DNA of 12,491 nucleotides from UBA1161 sp049520395 (GTDB lineage Bacteria; Planctomycetota; Phycisphaerae; Tepidisphaerales; Tepidisphaeraceae): assembly GCA_049520395.1 (NCBI GenBank), contig JBEKPV010000097.1, positions 1 to 12,491 on the forward strand, written 5' to 3'. Positions within the stretch are counted from its first letter, which is position 1. Every line of letters starts with the position of its first letter. Made by a program: the position numbers and the translations under genes. Positions 1 to 6,404 of the stretch are shown piece by piece. The notes beneath the pieces were generated by a model, which saw only the letters and a list, made by a program, of their open reading frames with translations, did no database searches and was not told where the DNA came from.

Positions 1-521
1 TGAAGGTCTGCTTCGGCGGACGAATCGCCGAGGAGATGTTCACCGGCGACGTGAATACCGGAGCCGCCGCCGATATTCGCCAAGCCACCAATCTCGCCCG
101 CCGAATGATCCGCGACTGGGGCATGAGCGACCGCCTTGGATTCGTCTTCTACGGCGAAGACGACTCCCGTCCCAACTATTTCGATATGGGCGGCGGGCAC
201 GACTATTCCGAAGCCACCGCAAAACTGATCGATGAAGAAACCAAAAACCTCATCGACTCTCTCTACGAAGAGACGCGCAAACTTCTCGAAGCCAATCGCG
301 ATCGCATTGAGGCGATGGCCAAAGCCCTGATCAAATACGAAACCCTGGACACGACGGACGTGGAACGAATCATGCGCGGCGAAATCCTCACCAAGCCGAC
401 GGTGAGCGATCTGCTGGAAAAGGAACAACGCCGCGGCCTGCCGACCCAGTCGACCCCCACTCCCGAATCCAAAGGCCCCGACCTAAGTCTCGGCGGCGGC
501 CCCCTCCCAGCGCCAGGATAA
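1..521 (+). CDS. ftsH: ATP-dependent zinc metalloprotease FtsH, C-terminal part (5' truncated by window edge)
   Basis: This is the C-terminal end (about 173 residues, reading from base 3) of the membrane-anchored AAA+ protease FtsH, which degrades misfolded membrane proteins and short-lived regulators. The visible part is the M41 peptidase domain: FGGRIAEEM, then AAADIRQATNLARRM, in which the Asp of ADI matches the third zinc ligand of FtsH. The later YSEATAKLIDEE and the KALIKYETLD segment are typical helices of the FtsH C-terminal domain. The AAA module, HEXXH motif and transmembrane segments lie upstream, outside the window. The tail after the conserved domain is rich in Pro and Gly (ends GGGPLPAPG) and looks disordered. 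The TAA stop is 2 nt before a large inverted repeat shared with the convergent response regulator gene. The family assignment is secure. Confidence 0.96.
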   Translation, partial: KVCFGGRIAEEMFTGDVNTGAAADIRQATNLARRMIRDWGMSDRLGFVFYGEDDSRPNYFDMGGGHDYSEATAKLIDEETKNLIDSLYEETRKLLEANRDRIEAMAKALIKYETLDTTDVERIMRGEILTKPTVSDLLEKEQRRGLPTQSTPTPESKGPDLSLGGGPLPAPG

Positions 522-523
522 TA

Positions 524-610
524 AATGCTGAATGATGAATGCTGAATGCTGAATAAAACGCGCACGACCGGCGCCTTTAATTCATCATTCAGCATTCATC
601 ATTCAGCATT
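524..610. repeat. Inverted repeat of TGAATGM heptamers (31-bp stem, 25-nt loop) between convergent genes
   Basis: Bases 524-554 are the reverse complement of 580-610 with a single mismatch (549 against 585), giving a 31-bp stem around a 25-nt loop (555-579). Each arm is itself a tandem array of a 7-bp unit, TGAATGC or TGAATGA, in the same register. The stem begins 2 nt after the ftsH stop and ends 4 nt before the response regulator stop, so it would fold at the 3' end of both transcripts. Neither side has a good U tract, although the minus-strand transcript runs into TTTATTAT, so a plain rho-independent terminator is not clearly supported. It may be a dispersed palindromic repeat, an mRNA 3'-end stabiliser or a bidirectional terminator; sequence alone does not decide. 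Confidence 0.9.
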
Positions 611-614
611 ATCC

Positions 615-1238
615 TCAACATCCCAGTAGTTCTTCAGATTCGATAATTTTCTTCGCCAGTTCCGGAGCGCTAATCCTCCTCTTCTGGCTCTCCTGCTGCA
701 ACCGTTTGTGCGCCTCGGCCTCCGTCAGATTGGCCCGCTGCATCAGGATCCCCTTGGCCCGGTCGATCAGCTTGCGGTTCTCCAGGCTCGTCGTCAGCGC
801 CTGCTTCTCGGCAACCAGCACGCTGTGCTCCCGGCAACGCGCAACCGCCACTTCGATTTGCGCCGCCAACGCCTCGTCGCTCACCGGCTTGATCAAATAT
901 CCAAAGACCCCGGCCCCGGTCGCGCGCTCGATCAGCGCCTTTTCGCCGTAAGCGCTGATCACCACGATCGGGCACGGACGGATGCGCAGCAATCTCTCCG
1001 CCAGTTCCAGGCCGTCGCAATGATTGTTCAGCCGAATGTCCGTCAAAACCAAATCGGGCAAGCTCTTGCGGAAGAAGGCCTCCGCCTGCTCCGCGTCGGC
1101 GGCTTGCGCCACCACGCTGTGCCCCATCCGTTCCAACTGGGCCTTCAATCCCATCGCCACCAAAGTTTCGTCCTCGACGACCAAACACCGGTAGGTCGCC
1201 TCTGCGACCGGTCGCGGCTCCTCAATCAGTTTATGCAT
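615..1238 (-). CDS. Response regulator with receiver and ANTAR RNA-binding domains
   Basis: This 207-residue protein is an AmiR/NasR/EutV-type regulator. Residues about 16-135 form a receiver domain with acidic pair E22-D23, phosphoacceptor D67 (in LTDIRL), switch S95 and conserved K117 (in IKPV). Residues about 145-202 form an ANTAR domain with the family signature ENRKLIDRAKGILMQR. ANTAR proteins dimerise on phosphorylation and bind paired stem-loops in nascent RNA to prevent termination, so this is probably a cytoplasmic antiterminator rather than a DNA-binding regulator. It lies 30 nt downstream of the HisKA_2 sensor kinase, its likely partner. The ATG is supported by a strong ribosome binding site (GAGGAG at 1245-1250, 6-nt spacing). 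No dual-hairpin target was recognised in the window, so its regulon is unknown. Confidence 0.93.
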   Translation of the reverse strand: MHKLIEEPRPVAEATYRCLVVEDETLVAMGLKAQLERMGHSVVAQAADAEQAEAFFRKSLPDLVLTDIRLNNHCDGLELAERLLRIRPCPIVVISAYGEKALIERATGAGVFGYLIKPVSDEALAAQIEVAVARCREHSVLVAEKQALTTSLENRKLIDRAKGILMQRANLTEAEAHKRLQQESQKRRISAPELAKKIIESEELLGC

Positions 1239-1244
1239 AAGTGT

Positions 1245-1250
1245 CTCCTC
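1245..1250 (-). promoter_or_regulatory. Ribosome binding site of the ANTAR response regulator
   Basis: On the minus strand GAGGAG lies 6 nt before the ATG at 1238. It is the clearest Shine-Dalgarno in the kinase-regulator unit and sits in the 30-nt gap after the kinase stop codon, so the regulator can be translated independently of the kinase. Confidence 0.75.
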
Positions 1251-1268
1251 AACCTTGTGCTGAGCGGA

Positions 1269-3929
1269 TTATAGCCCGGGTCCGGACCACTCGTCCTCTC
1301 TTAAAGGGAAAATCACTCGCGCCGTGGTTCCGCCGCCCGGCGTCGGCTCGATGCTGAACTGTCCGCGCAATTCCCGCTCGACGAAATCGCGGACCAGGTC
1401 CAGCCCCAGTCCGGTGTGGGCACGCCCCAGCACCGCGACCCGATCGGAAACGACCGCCGACGCAACCTCCGCTCCCGCCTCGGTTTCAGTAAACCCGCAC
1501 CCGTCGTCGATCACTTCCAAAAGCAGTTTCCCAGGCGGCTGGGCAGCCGCACGCACCGTCAGCGTCCCGCGATCGACGAGCCCATGCACCAGGGCGTTAT
1601 AACATAATTCGTTGAGCACCATCGCAACGCTTACCGCCCGATCCGTCCGCATCCGAAGCTTCGGCTCCTGGTGCTGGCACCGCACCTTAACCCCCGCCGG
1701 CGTCACCACCGCCAGCGACTGGATCGTCTGATCCACCAGTTCCTTCAGCGAAACGTGCTCGATGCCCCCGCTGAGCATTTCGTGCGTCCGCGCCAGCGTC
1801 CGCACCCGGTCGATAACCCGCCCCAGCCATTTTCGCGCCGGCTTGGACAATTCCGGCTGATCCATCGACAGCAGCGCCACGATCCCCGCCAGATTATTCT
1901 TCACCCGGTGATTCAGTTCGCGAAGCAGCATCGCCTTGGCGTCGGCGTCCTCGCGCGTGCGCTGGTAGAGCCGCGCGTTTTCAATCGCCGAAGCCGCACG
2001 CACCGCCAGCAGCTGGCTCATGCTGATCTGCTCGCTGGAGAATGAACCCTTCTTTTTCCGCAGCACCACCAGCACCCCGATCGGGCTGCCGTCCGCCCCA
2101 ACCAGCGGCGCGAAAAGAATGCTGCCGCACGGGATGCGCTTGCGGAAGACCGGATGGAGGATTGGGTTGTCGGGGCCTCCGTCCTCGACCGTGAGCAGCC
2201 GGCGTTCCTGCAACGCTTTGCCCGAGAGTCCCCCGTCCATGCTGTAGCGCATGCCGATCAGCTCCGGAGTAAAATTCGACGTCTGCGCCTTCAGAACAAG
2301 TTCCTGCCCATCCTCGCTGACCAGGCTCACCTGACACAAATCGGCTTCCAGCGGACCAGGCGCCAGCTCGACAATGCGATCCAGGATTTGCGCCGTGGAA
2401 CTATAGTGGGCCGTCAACTCGTTGATCACTCCGAACAGGGCGTCGCGCTGAGTCAGCAGCCGGCTGCGAGCCTCCAGCGCCCGGCTCGTCTCCTCAAGGA
2501 GCTGGTCGTTGGCGATCGTCACCGCCGCCAGCGTCCCCCACAATTCCGCCAGCCGAATGTCCGACGCCGTAAATTGCCGCGGCGCCGTATGCGCCAGCAT
2601 CAAAATGCCCAGCGTTCGATCCCCGAAGCAAAGCGGCACCTGCAGTGCGGATTGAATGTTGTAGGTCTCCAGCAGCGAATTATGCGGGCTATTGGGGATC
2701 TTGGGATGAATCCCCACATCGGGAATCGTCACCGGCTTGCGCGTCTCCATGCACACCCGTGCCGAAGGCATATGCTCCAAAAGAAATTGCCGCCCGACGG
2801 TCGGCGGATTGGTCCCGTGCTGCGCAACGATCCGGATCGATTCCCCCCCTTCCTCAAGCACCGCCACCGACGCCATCGCCATCCCCAGAAGCGAACTGGT
2901 CGCCTCCGGCAGACGTTGCCAGACCTCCCCCGACGACCCAACCTTGCTCAATATCGTTGCCGAGGTAATCGCCAAACTCTCCAGTGCCTGCAAGTGATGG
3001 GTGAAACGCTGTTCGTCCAATTTCCGGAAATGCCGCGCCTGCAGGATACTGACGATCAGCAGCACCGTCCCGATGAGCCAGACCCACAGCGCCCAGTTCG
3101 GCGCACTGCCCATGCGCTCCTGGACAAACAACTGACTCGGAATGACGCGTAGTTGCCAGTTGTGATTCAAAAAGCGCACCGGAAGATCGGGCACGCGGAT
3201 CGCGGGGTCGGCGTCCGTCATGTCCGCCGAGCCGGGAACCGCCACAAAAGGCTCTCCCCCTTGATCGCACAATTGCAAAACGAACATCCCCCTCATGTCC
3301 GCCTCGACGAGCGGATTTAAAATCGGGATCGGCCGAAATTCAAAAATCAATAGCCCGGGCGAGCTTGCCGAATGCCCGTCGGCGCCGGGGATTACGCCCT
3401 CAAAAACCGGGCCGTCATGCGCATCAATTCGGCCGGCGGAGGCGATCGACGCCGTTGCCCGCGCCCGATCCAAAAGATCGCCCCAAAAGGGATCGGCACT
3501 GATCGGGGCCCCTTGCTGAATTCCGCTGGCGCCCCCGGTGAGTTGCCGGCATGTGCCGTCGGAATCCACCCAACCGACCATACTGAGATTCGGATCGATT
3601 AATCTAACCTTGCTAACATCCGCGGCGAATTTGTCCGGCGTCGACAAATGACCCGCAACCCATTCGCGGCGCAAATGCCGCGTCGCGGCGCTCATCAGCC
3701 CCTGGGCACGCTCGTCGAGCCGTTGGGCGAAAACCTGAGCGTCCAATTCCACCGCTCGCTGCCCGTCGACGCGCTGCAGATGCCAGACCAGAAACGTCAG
3801 CCCAATGACTACCAAGATCAGTATCGCCGGCAGCGCCCACGCCCAGCGGAACTTGCGGAGATTCCACCCCCCGCCCAACCCGGCGGGCAGACGCGATTCG
3901 GCTTTGCGCTCTTCGGGATCGGGAGGCAT
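1269..3929 (-). CDS. Membrane sensor histidine kinase: CHASE-like sensor, two GAF domains, HisKA_2 and HATPase
   Basis: This 886-residue kinase has a first membrane helix at about 31-50. An extracytoplasmic region at about 51-277 contains a CHASE-like stretch (LSMVGWVDSDGTCRQL, about 115-130), and a second helix lies at about 280-297. Two GAF-like domains follow at about 315-480 and 500-655. The dimerisation/phosphotransfer segment ELNHRVKNN puts the phosphorylated His at 674, in the style of HisKA_2 (EutW-like) kinases. The ATPase domain has N-box NELCYNALVHG (about 773-783), DDGCGF (808-813) and TGLGLDL (839-845), so it looks catalytically complete. Its partner is most likely the ANTAR regulator 30 nt downstream. 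No strong Shine-Dalgarno precedes the ATG. The frame is open upstream for 23 codons, back to the TAG stop of the PDZ gene, with no ATG, GTG or TTG in between. The ligand is unknown. Confidence 0.93.
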   Translation of the reverse strand: MPPDPEERKAESRLPAGLGGGWNLRKFRWAWALPAILILVVIGLTFLVWHLQRVDGQRAVELDAQVFAQRLDERAQGLMSAATRHLRREWVAGHLSTPDKFAADVSKVRLIDPNLSMVGWVDSDGTCRQLTGGASGIQQGAPISADPFWGDLLDRARATASIASAGRIDAHDGPVFEGVIPGADGHSASSPGLLIFEFRPIPILNPLVEADMRGMFVLQLCDQGGEPFVAVPGSADMTDADPAIRVPDLPVRFLNHNWQLRVIPSQLFVQERMGSAPNWALWVWLIGTVLLIVSILQARHFRKLDEQRFTHHLQALESLAITSATILSKVGSSGEVWQRLPEATSSLLGMAMASVAVLEEGGESIRIVAQHGTNPPTVGRQFLLEHMPSARVCMETRKPVTIPDVGIHPKIPNSPHNSLLETYNIQSALQVPLCFGDRTLGILMLAHTAPRQFTASDIRLAELWGTLAAVTIANDQLLEETSRALEARSRLLTQRDALFGVINELTAHYSSTAQILDRIVELAPGPLEADLCQVSLVSEDGQELVLKAQTSNFTPELIGMRYSMDGGLSGKALQERRLLTVEDGGPDNPILHPVFRKRIPCGSILFAPLVGADGSPIGVLVVLRKKKGSFSSEQISMSQLLAVRAASAIENARLYQRTREDADAKAMLLRELNHRVKNNLAGIVALLSMDQPELSKPARKWLGRVIDRVRTLARTHEMLSGGIEHVSLKELVDQTIQSLAVVTPAGVKVRCQHQEPKLRMRTDRAVSVAMVLNELCYNALVHGLVDRGTLTVRAAAQPPGKLLLEVIDDGCGFTETEAGAEVASAVVSDRVAVLGRAHTGLGLDLVRDFVERELRGQFSIEPTPGGGTTARVIFPLREDEWSGPGL

Positions 3930-3998
3930 ACGAACACCAGATCGAAAGTGCGATGGATTCTCCCCCGTGCCGCTATCCGATTCAACCGGAATGCAAAA

Positions 3999-5135
3999 CT
4001 ATTGAACCTCTAGCTCCGCGCTTACAGACATTGGATGCCCATCGCGAAGGATCAGAATTGGAGTCGCACCCTCCCGACTGGCGATCGTCGCGGCGAACGC
4101 CGCTACATCCCCCACACCTTGCCCAGCCAGACCCAGAATCAAATCGCCGGGGTGCAATCCCGCCTTTTCCGCCGCCGAGCCCGCAACCACCGCGACGATT
4201 CGCAACGCCGGCGCCTCTCCCAACGCGGCGTTCGCCTGGCGCTCCGGGTCGTCCGGCAAAACTTGCCGCACCCCAACCCCCAGATAAGCCCGGCGAACAT
4301 GCCCATAATTGATCAGTTCCTGCGCCACCGGCAAACATTTCCCCGCCGGTACAAAACCCGCATCCCCCGCAAACCCGGCAATCGAACCATCCAGGTTTAC
4401 AATCGCCGCCGGGTCCGGTTGCCATCCCTGCCACACCGCCAGTCGATTAAACGCCGGATTCAGCGACAAAACCATTAGCAGCGTTCCCGGCGAAAGCTCT
4501 TCGCTGCCTAAAGTTGCCGTCCTGACATCGCCGCTTTGCAATTTGAGCACGGTCATTTGCGTCCGCTCGTCGGAGCCGATAAACGTCGCCTGCGAAAAAC
4601 TCCCGTCGGAGAGCAAAGCCGTCGCGCCGGCGGAAAATCGCTCCGGATCGACATACATCGGAACCAGCACGTGCCGGTCGTCGTCGATGACGACCCCAAC
4701 GCAATTGGGAACAAACGGACGCAATTGCACCACGATTTCGCGCGGCGCCTGGTCGCTTTGAGTCTGATCCGAGGGGAGCGTGCTCGGCACGATATCCTCG
4801 CGAACCAAAACCTCATTGGTTCCGCCCTGCTGCACGTCCTGCAGTCGACGCAGTACCTCGGGACTTAACCGTCCGAACCATTTGTTTAGGTGATCGTCCC
4901 CGGATGCCTCGGCCCCCAGCGGCAATTCCATCCGCACCACGCTGGGCGCGGTCTGCCTGAACAAATCCCGCGTCTCGCGGTTCAGTTCATCCAGCAGCGG
5001 ACGAGTCGTGGGAAGATTACTATCAGCGCGACAAAGAGGTGAAAGAAAAAATAGACCTGCCGCCAGAACCAGCGCCCCAACGCTGCGCGCTCCGGCCAAC
5101 CGGCCCAAAAATATATGCCATCCAGATTGAATCAT
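3999..5135 (-). CDS. Exported HtrA-like PDZ protein without catalytic triad (pseudoprotease)
   Basis: This 378-residue protein has an N-terminal signal sequence (hydrophobic 18-34, possible cleavage after A37). A degenerate trypsin-like region (about 55-275) and a C-terminal PDZ domain (about 283-375, starting RAYLGVGV, with GSAAEKAGLHPGDLILGL) follow. The HtrA layout is recognisable but, by eye alignment, none of the catalytic residues remain. The His of the TNNHV motif is Y161 (VPMYV), the Asp of TDLAVLK is Q193 (TQMTVLK), and the GNSGGPL stretch before VNLDG reads QPDPAAI, replacing Ser with D241. It is therefore probably a binding, sensing or scaffold protein outside the cytoplasmic membrane. 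The ATG directly abuts the anti-sigma stop (TGA-ATG), implying translational coupling. Known HtrA/DegS proteases act on anti-sigma factors; a role here as a non-cleaving partner is inference. Confidence 0.85.
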   Translation of the reverse strand: MIQSGWHIFLGRLAGARSVGALVLAAGLFFLSPLCRADSNLPTTRPLLDELNRETRDLFRQTAPSVVRMELPLGAEASGDDHLNKWFGRLSPEVLRRLQDVQQGGTNEVLVREDIVPSTLPSDQTQSDQAPREIVVQLRPFVPNCVGVVIDDDRHVLVPMYVDPERFSAGATALLSDGSFSQATFIGSDERTQMTVLKLQSGDVRTATLGSEELSPGTLLMVLSLNPAFNRLAVWQGWQPDPAAIVNLDGSIAGFAGDAGFVPAGKCLPVAQELINYGHVRRAYLGVGVRQVLPDDPERQANAALGEAPALRIVAVVAGSAAEKAGLHPGDLILGLAGQGVGDVAAFAATIASREGATPILILRDGHPMSVSAELEVQ

Positions 5136-5747
5136 TCAAAACTTGTCGCCGACGGGGACCGCCGGCACATCGTGGGTCGCGGAGTGACTGGCCTGCGATT
5201 TGGCAAAATCATCGGCGAACTGCCTGGCTTCCTCGAAGGTATCGAATTGCTGCGTCGCGATCACTTGCCCGGAACCGTCGCGAACATTAACCACATATTT
5301 CCCCGTCGGAGCCGCAACCGCCGGAGCGCGGACCGGCGTGATGCCCAAGCCCATGTCGGCCATGCTGCCGCCGGAGCTTCCGTTAATCCAGCCATGCGCG
5401 AAATTAGGATACCGATCGTGTCCCCACCATCCGAAGGCAAATCCAAACATCAAACACGCGGCCACCGTGCCGATCACGCGCACATAGCGGTTGTAAGTCG
5501 CCTGCAGCGTCTGCCGCCGCGCCCCTTTGAAAATATTCCTGTGTAATTGCGCCAGGCTTTCATCGCTGGGTTCCAGGCTGGAGAAGACGATCTGCCGCAC
5601 CGCCCCGTCGGCCCTGAGCCGGTCGAGTTCCTTGGAGAGTTCCGACTCCACCGCCAGGCGTCGCCAGAGACCCTCGCATTCGCTCATCGGCAGTTCGCCG
5701 TCGAGGTAGGATTCCAGCAGTTCCACGTCATTATCATTCACAGCCAT
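5136..5747 (-). CDS. Membrane-anchored anti-sigma factor
   Basis: The 203-residue product has a cytoplasmic N-terminus with LLESYLDGELP and a helical stretch through about residue 75, typical of anti-sigma factors that hold ECF sigma factors. A single membrane helix follows at about 90-107 (VIGTVAACLMFGFAFGWW). The outer part has a Gly/Ala-rich linker and a small C-terminal unit (about 149-186, YVVNVRDGSG to FEEARQFADDFAKS). The HxxxCxxC zinc motif of ZAS anti-sigmas is absent. The start is set at the ATG at 5747, which has GAGG 6 nt upstream; a TTG at 5759 would add four residues but has weaker support. It lies directly downstream of the sigma factor gene and is coupled to the PDZ gene by TGA-ATG. 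Function is assigned from context and topology more than from a strong family motif. Confidence 0.82.
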   Translation of the reverse strand: MAVNDNDVELLESYLDGELPMSECEGLWRRLAVESELSKELDRLRADGAVRQIVFSSLEPSDESLAQLHRNIFKGARRQTLQATYNRYVRVIGTVAACLMFGFAFGWWGHDRYPNFAHGWINGSSGGSMADMGLGITPVRAPAVAAPTGKYVVNVRDGSGQVIATQQFDTFEEARQFADDFAKSQASHSATHDVPAVPVGDKF

Positions 5748-5753
5748 GTTCCG

Positions 5754-5757
5754 CCTC
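5754..5757 (-). promoter_or_regulatory. Ribosome binding site deciding the anti-sigma start
   Basis: Minus-strand GAGG lies 6 nt before the ATG at 5747 and overlaps the TGA stop of the sigma gene (5758-5756). It favours this ATG over the TTG at 5759 and points to translational coupling of sigma and anti-sigma. Confidence 0.6.
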
Positions 5758-6289
5758 AATCCTGGTTGACGTATTCCTTCAGCATCTCCGCCAGTTGTCG
5801 CCTGGCACGATGAATCCAGGTTTTGACCTGAGGAATGGTGGCGCCCAGCGACTCCGCGATTTGTGCGTACGGCATTTTTTCATACTCGCACAAGACCAGG
5901 GCCGCCCGGAAATTATCAGGCAATCGGTCGATGGCGCGGCGAACCTGGATAATGGTCTCGCTTTCCATCAGCCGCTTGCCAGGCGACTGCGATTGGCCTT
6001 CCTCCGCCGTTTCCTCCTGCAAAACCGACATGCGCGGCTGACGCAACACCCGCAACGCCTCGTTCACCACGGTCCTCCGCACCAATCCGCCCGGCTGACG
6101 CCAGTCATATCGGTGCCGATGCTGGTACAAATTCATAAACGCTTGCTGTACCACATCTTCCGGCGACGCGCGATTCCCTACAATCGCCCGCGCCACCGCC
6201 AGCATCCGCTTGGAATGCTGTTGGACCGCTCGCTCGAATAGCTCTTCTCTCGACGCCTCGATCACGGGGTTGGTCTCATCCGAAGACAC
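5756..6289 (-). CDS. ECF-type RNA polymerase sigma factor (sigma-E/SigW-like)
   Basis: This 177-residue protein has sigma region 2 at about 16-84 (AVARAIVGNRASPEDVVQQAFMN, then RTVVNEALRVLR for promoter melting). Region 4 lies at about 113-170 (AIDRLPDNFRAALVLCEYE, then AQIAESLGATIPQVKTWIHRAR for -35 recognition). Regions 1 and 3 are absent, as in ECF sigmas, and the length is usual. It would direct RNA polymerase to a dedicated promoter set once released from the anti-sigma factor encoded directly downstream, whose ribosome binding site overlaps this gene's stop codon. The start is GTG, with GAGGA at 6299-6303 on the minus strand, 9 nt upstream. It is the first gene of the minus-strand block; autoregulation is common for ECF factors, but I could not identify a convincing ECF promoter. 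Confidence 0.93.
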   Translation of the reverse strand: MSSDETNPVIEASREELFERAVQQHSKRMLAVARAIVGNRASPEDVVQQAFMNLYQHRHRYDWRQPGGLVRRTVVNEALRVLRQPRMSVLQEETAEEGQSQSPGKRLMESETIIQVRRAIDRLPDNFRAALVLCEYEKMPYAQIAESLGATIPQVKTWIHRARRQLAEMLKEYVNQD

Positions 6290-6404
6290 GCGCGTATTTC
6301 CTCAAAGTTACAAAAGAATGCCTTATCTTATCCCAATAAACGCCTTTTCTCCGTCCCAGTTATATAACCTACAATCACCAATCTTTCCCGAAAGGACCGC
6401 TTTT
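6290..6404. promoter_or_regulatory. Divergent intergenic control region with a 10-bp AT palindrome
   Basis: This 115-bp AT-richer stretch separates the sigma factor gene (leftward) from the aldo/keto reductase gene (rightward), so it should hold promoters for both. GTTATATAAC at 6359-6368 is a perfect 10-bp palindrome. TACAAT at 6370-6375 is a possible -10 for the reductase, but the matching -35 (about 6347-6352) is poor. AAAGGA at 6391-6396 is the reductase ribosome binding site, 8 nt before its ATG. Promoter assignments are tentative. Confidence 0.4.

Noticed and set aside
524..610. Classical rho-independent terminator for ftsH
   Set aside because: The stem is long and AT-rich, the loop is 25 nt and no U run follows on the plus-strand transcript, so it is listed as a repeat element instead.
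708..1274. Open frame of 188 codons on the plus strand over the response regulator
   Set aside because: Antisense shadow; the opposite strand has intact receiver and ANTAR motifs and a strong ribosome binding site.
2154..3152. Open frame of 332 codons on the plus strand inside the kinase gene
   Set aside because: Antisense shadow of the GC-rich kinase coding sequence; the product is Arg/Gln/His-rich with no recognisable domain, while the minus strand encodes clear GAF domains over the same bases.
3900..4005. Plus-strand GGIRTPD-like reading between the kinase and PDZ genes, a pattern often seen in spurious translations over tRNA genes
   Set aside because: No TTCGA-type T-arm or cloverleaf can be drawn here; it is only the antisense of the kinase N-terminus and the short gap.
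3999..5135. Active HtrA/DegP serine protease
   Set aside because: The positions for His, Asp and Ser read Tyr, Gln and Asp and the GNSGG motif is absent; only the fold outline and PDZ domain support the family.
6210..6404. N-terminal extension of the aldo/keto reductase by 65 residues
   Set aside because: It would overlap the sigma gene on the other strand and is not protein-like; the ATG at 6405 has AAAGGA at proper spacing and the family homology starts there.
615..6404. Local ANTAR target (paired hexaloop hairpins) in the intergenic gaps
   Set aside because: None of the gaps contains two short stems with hexanucleotide loops that I could draw; the heptamer palindrome has the wrong geometry.
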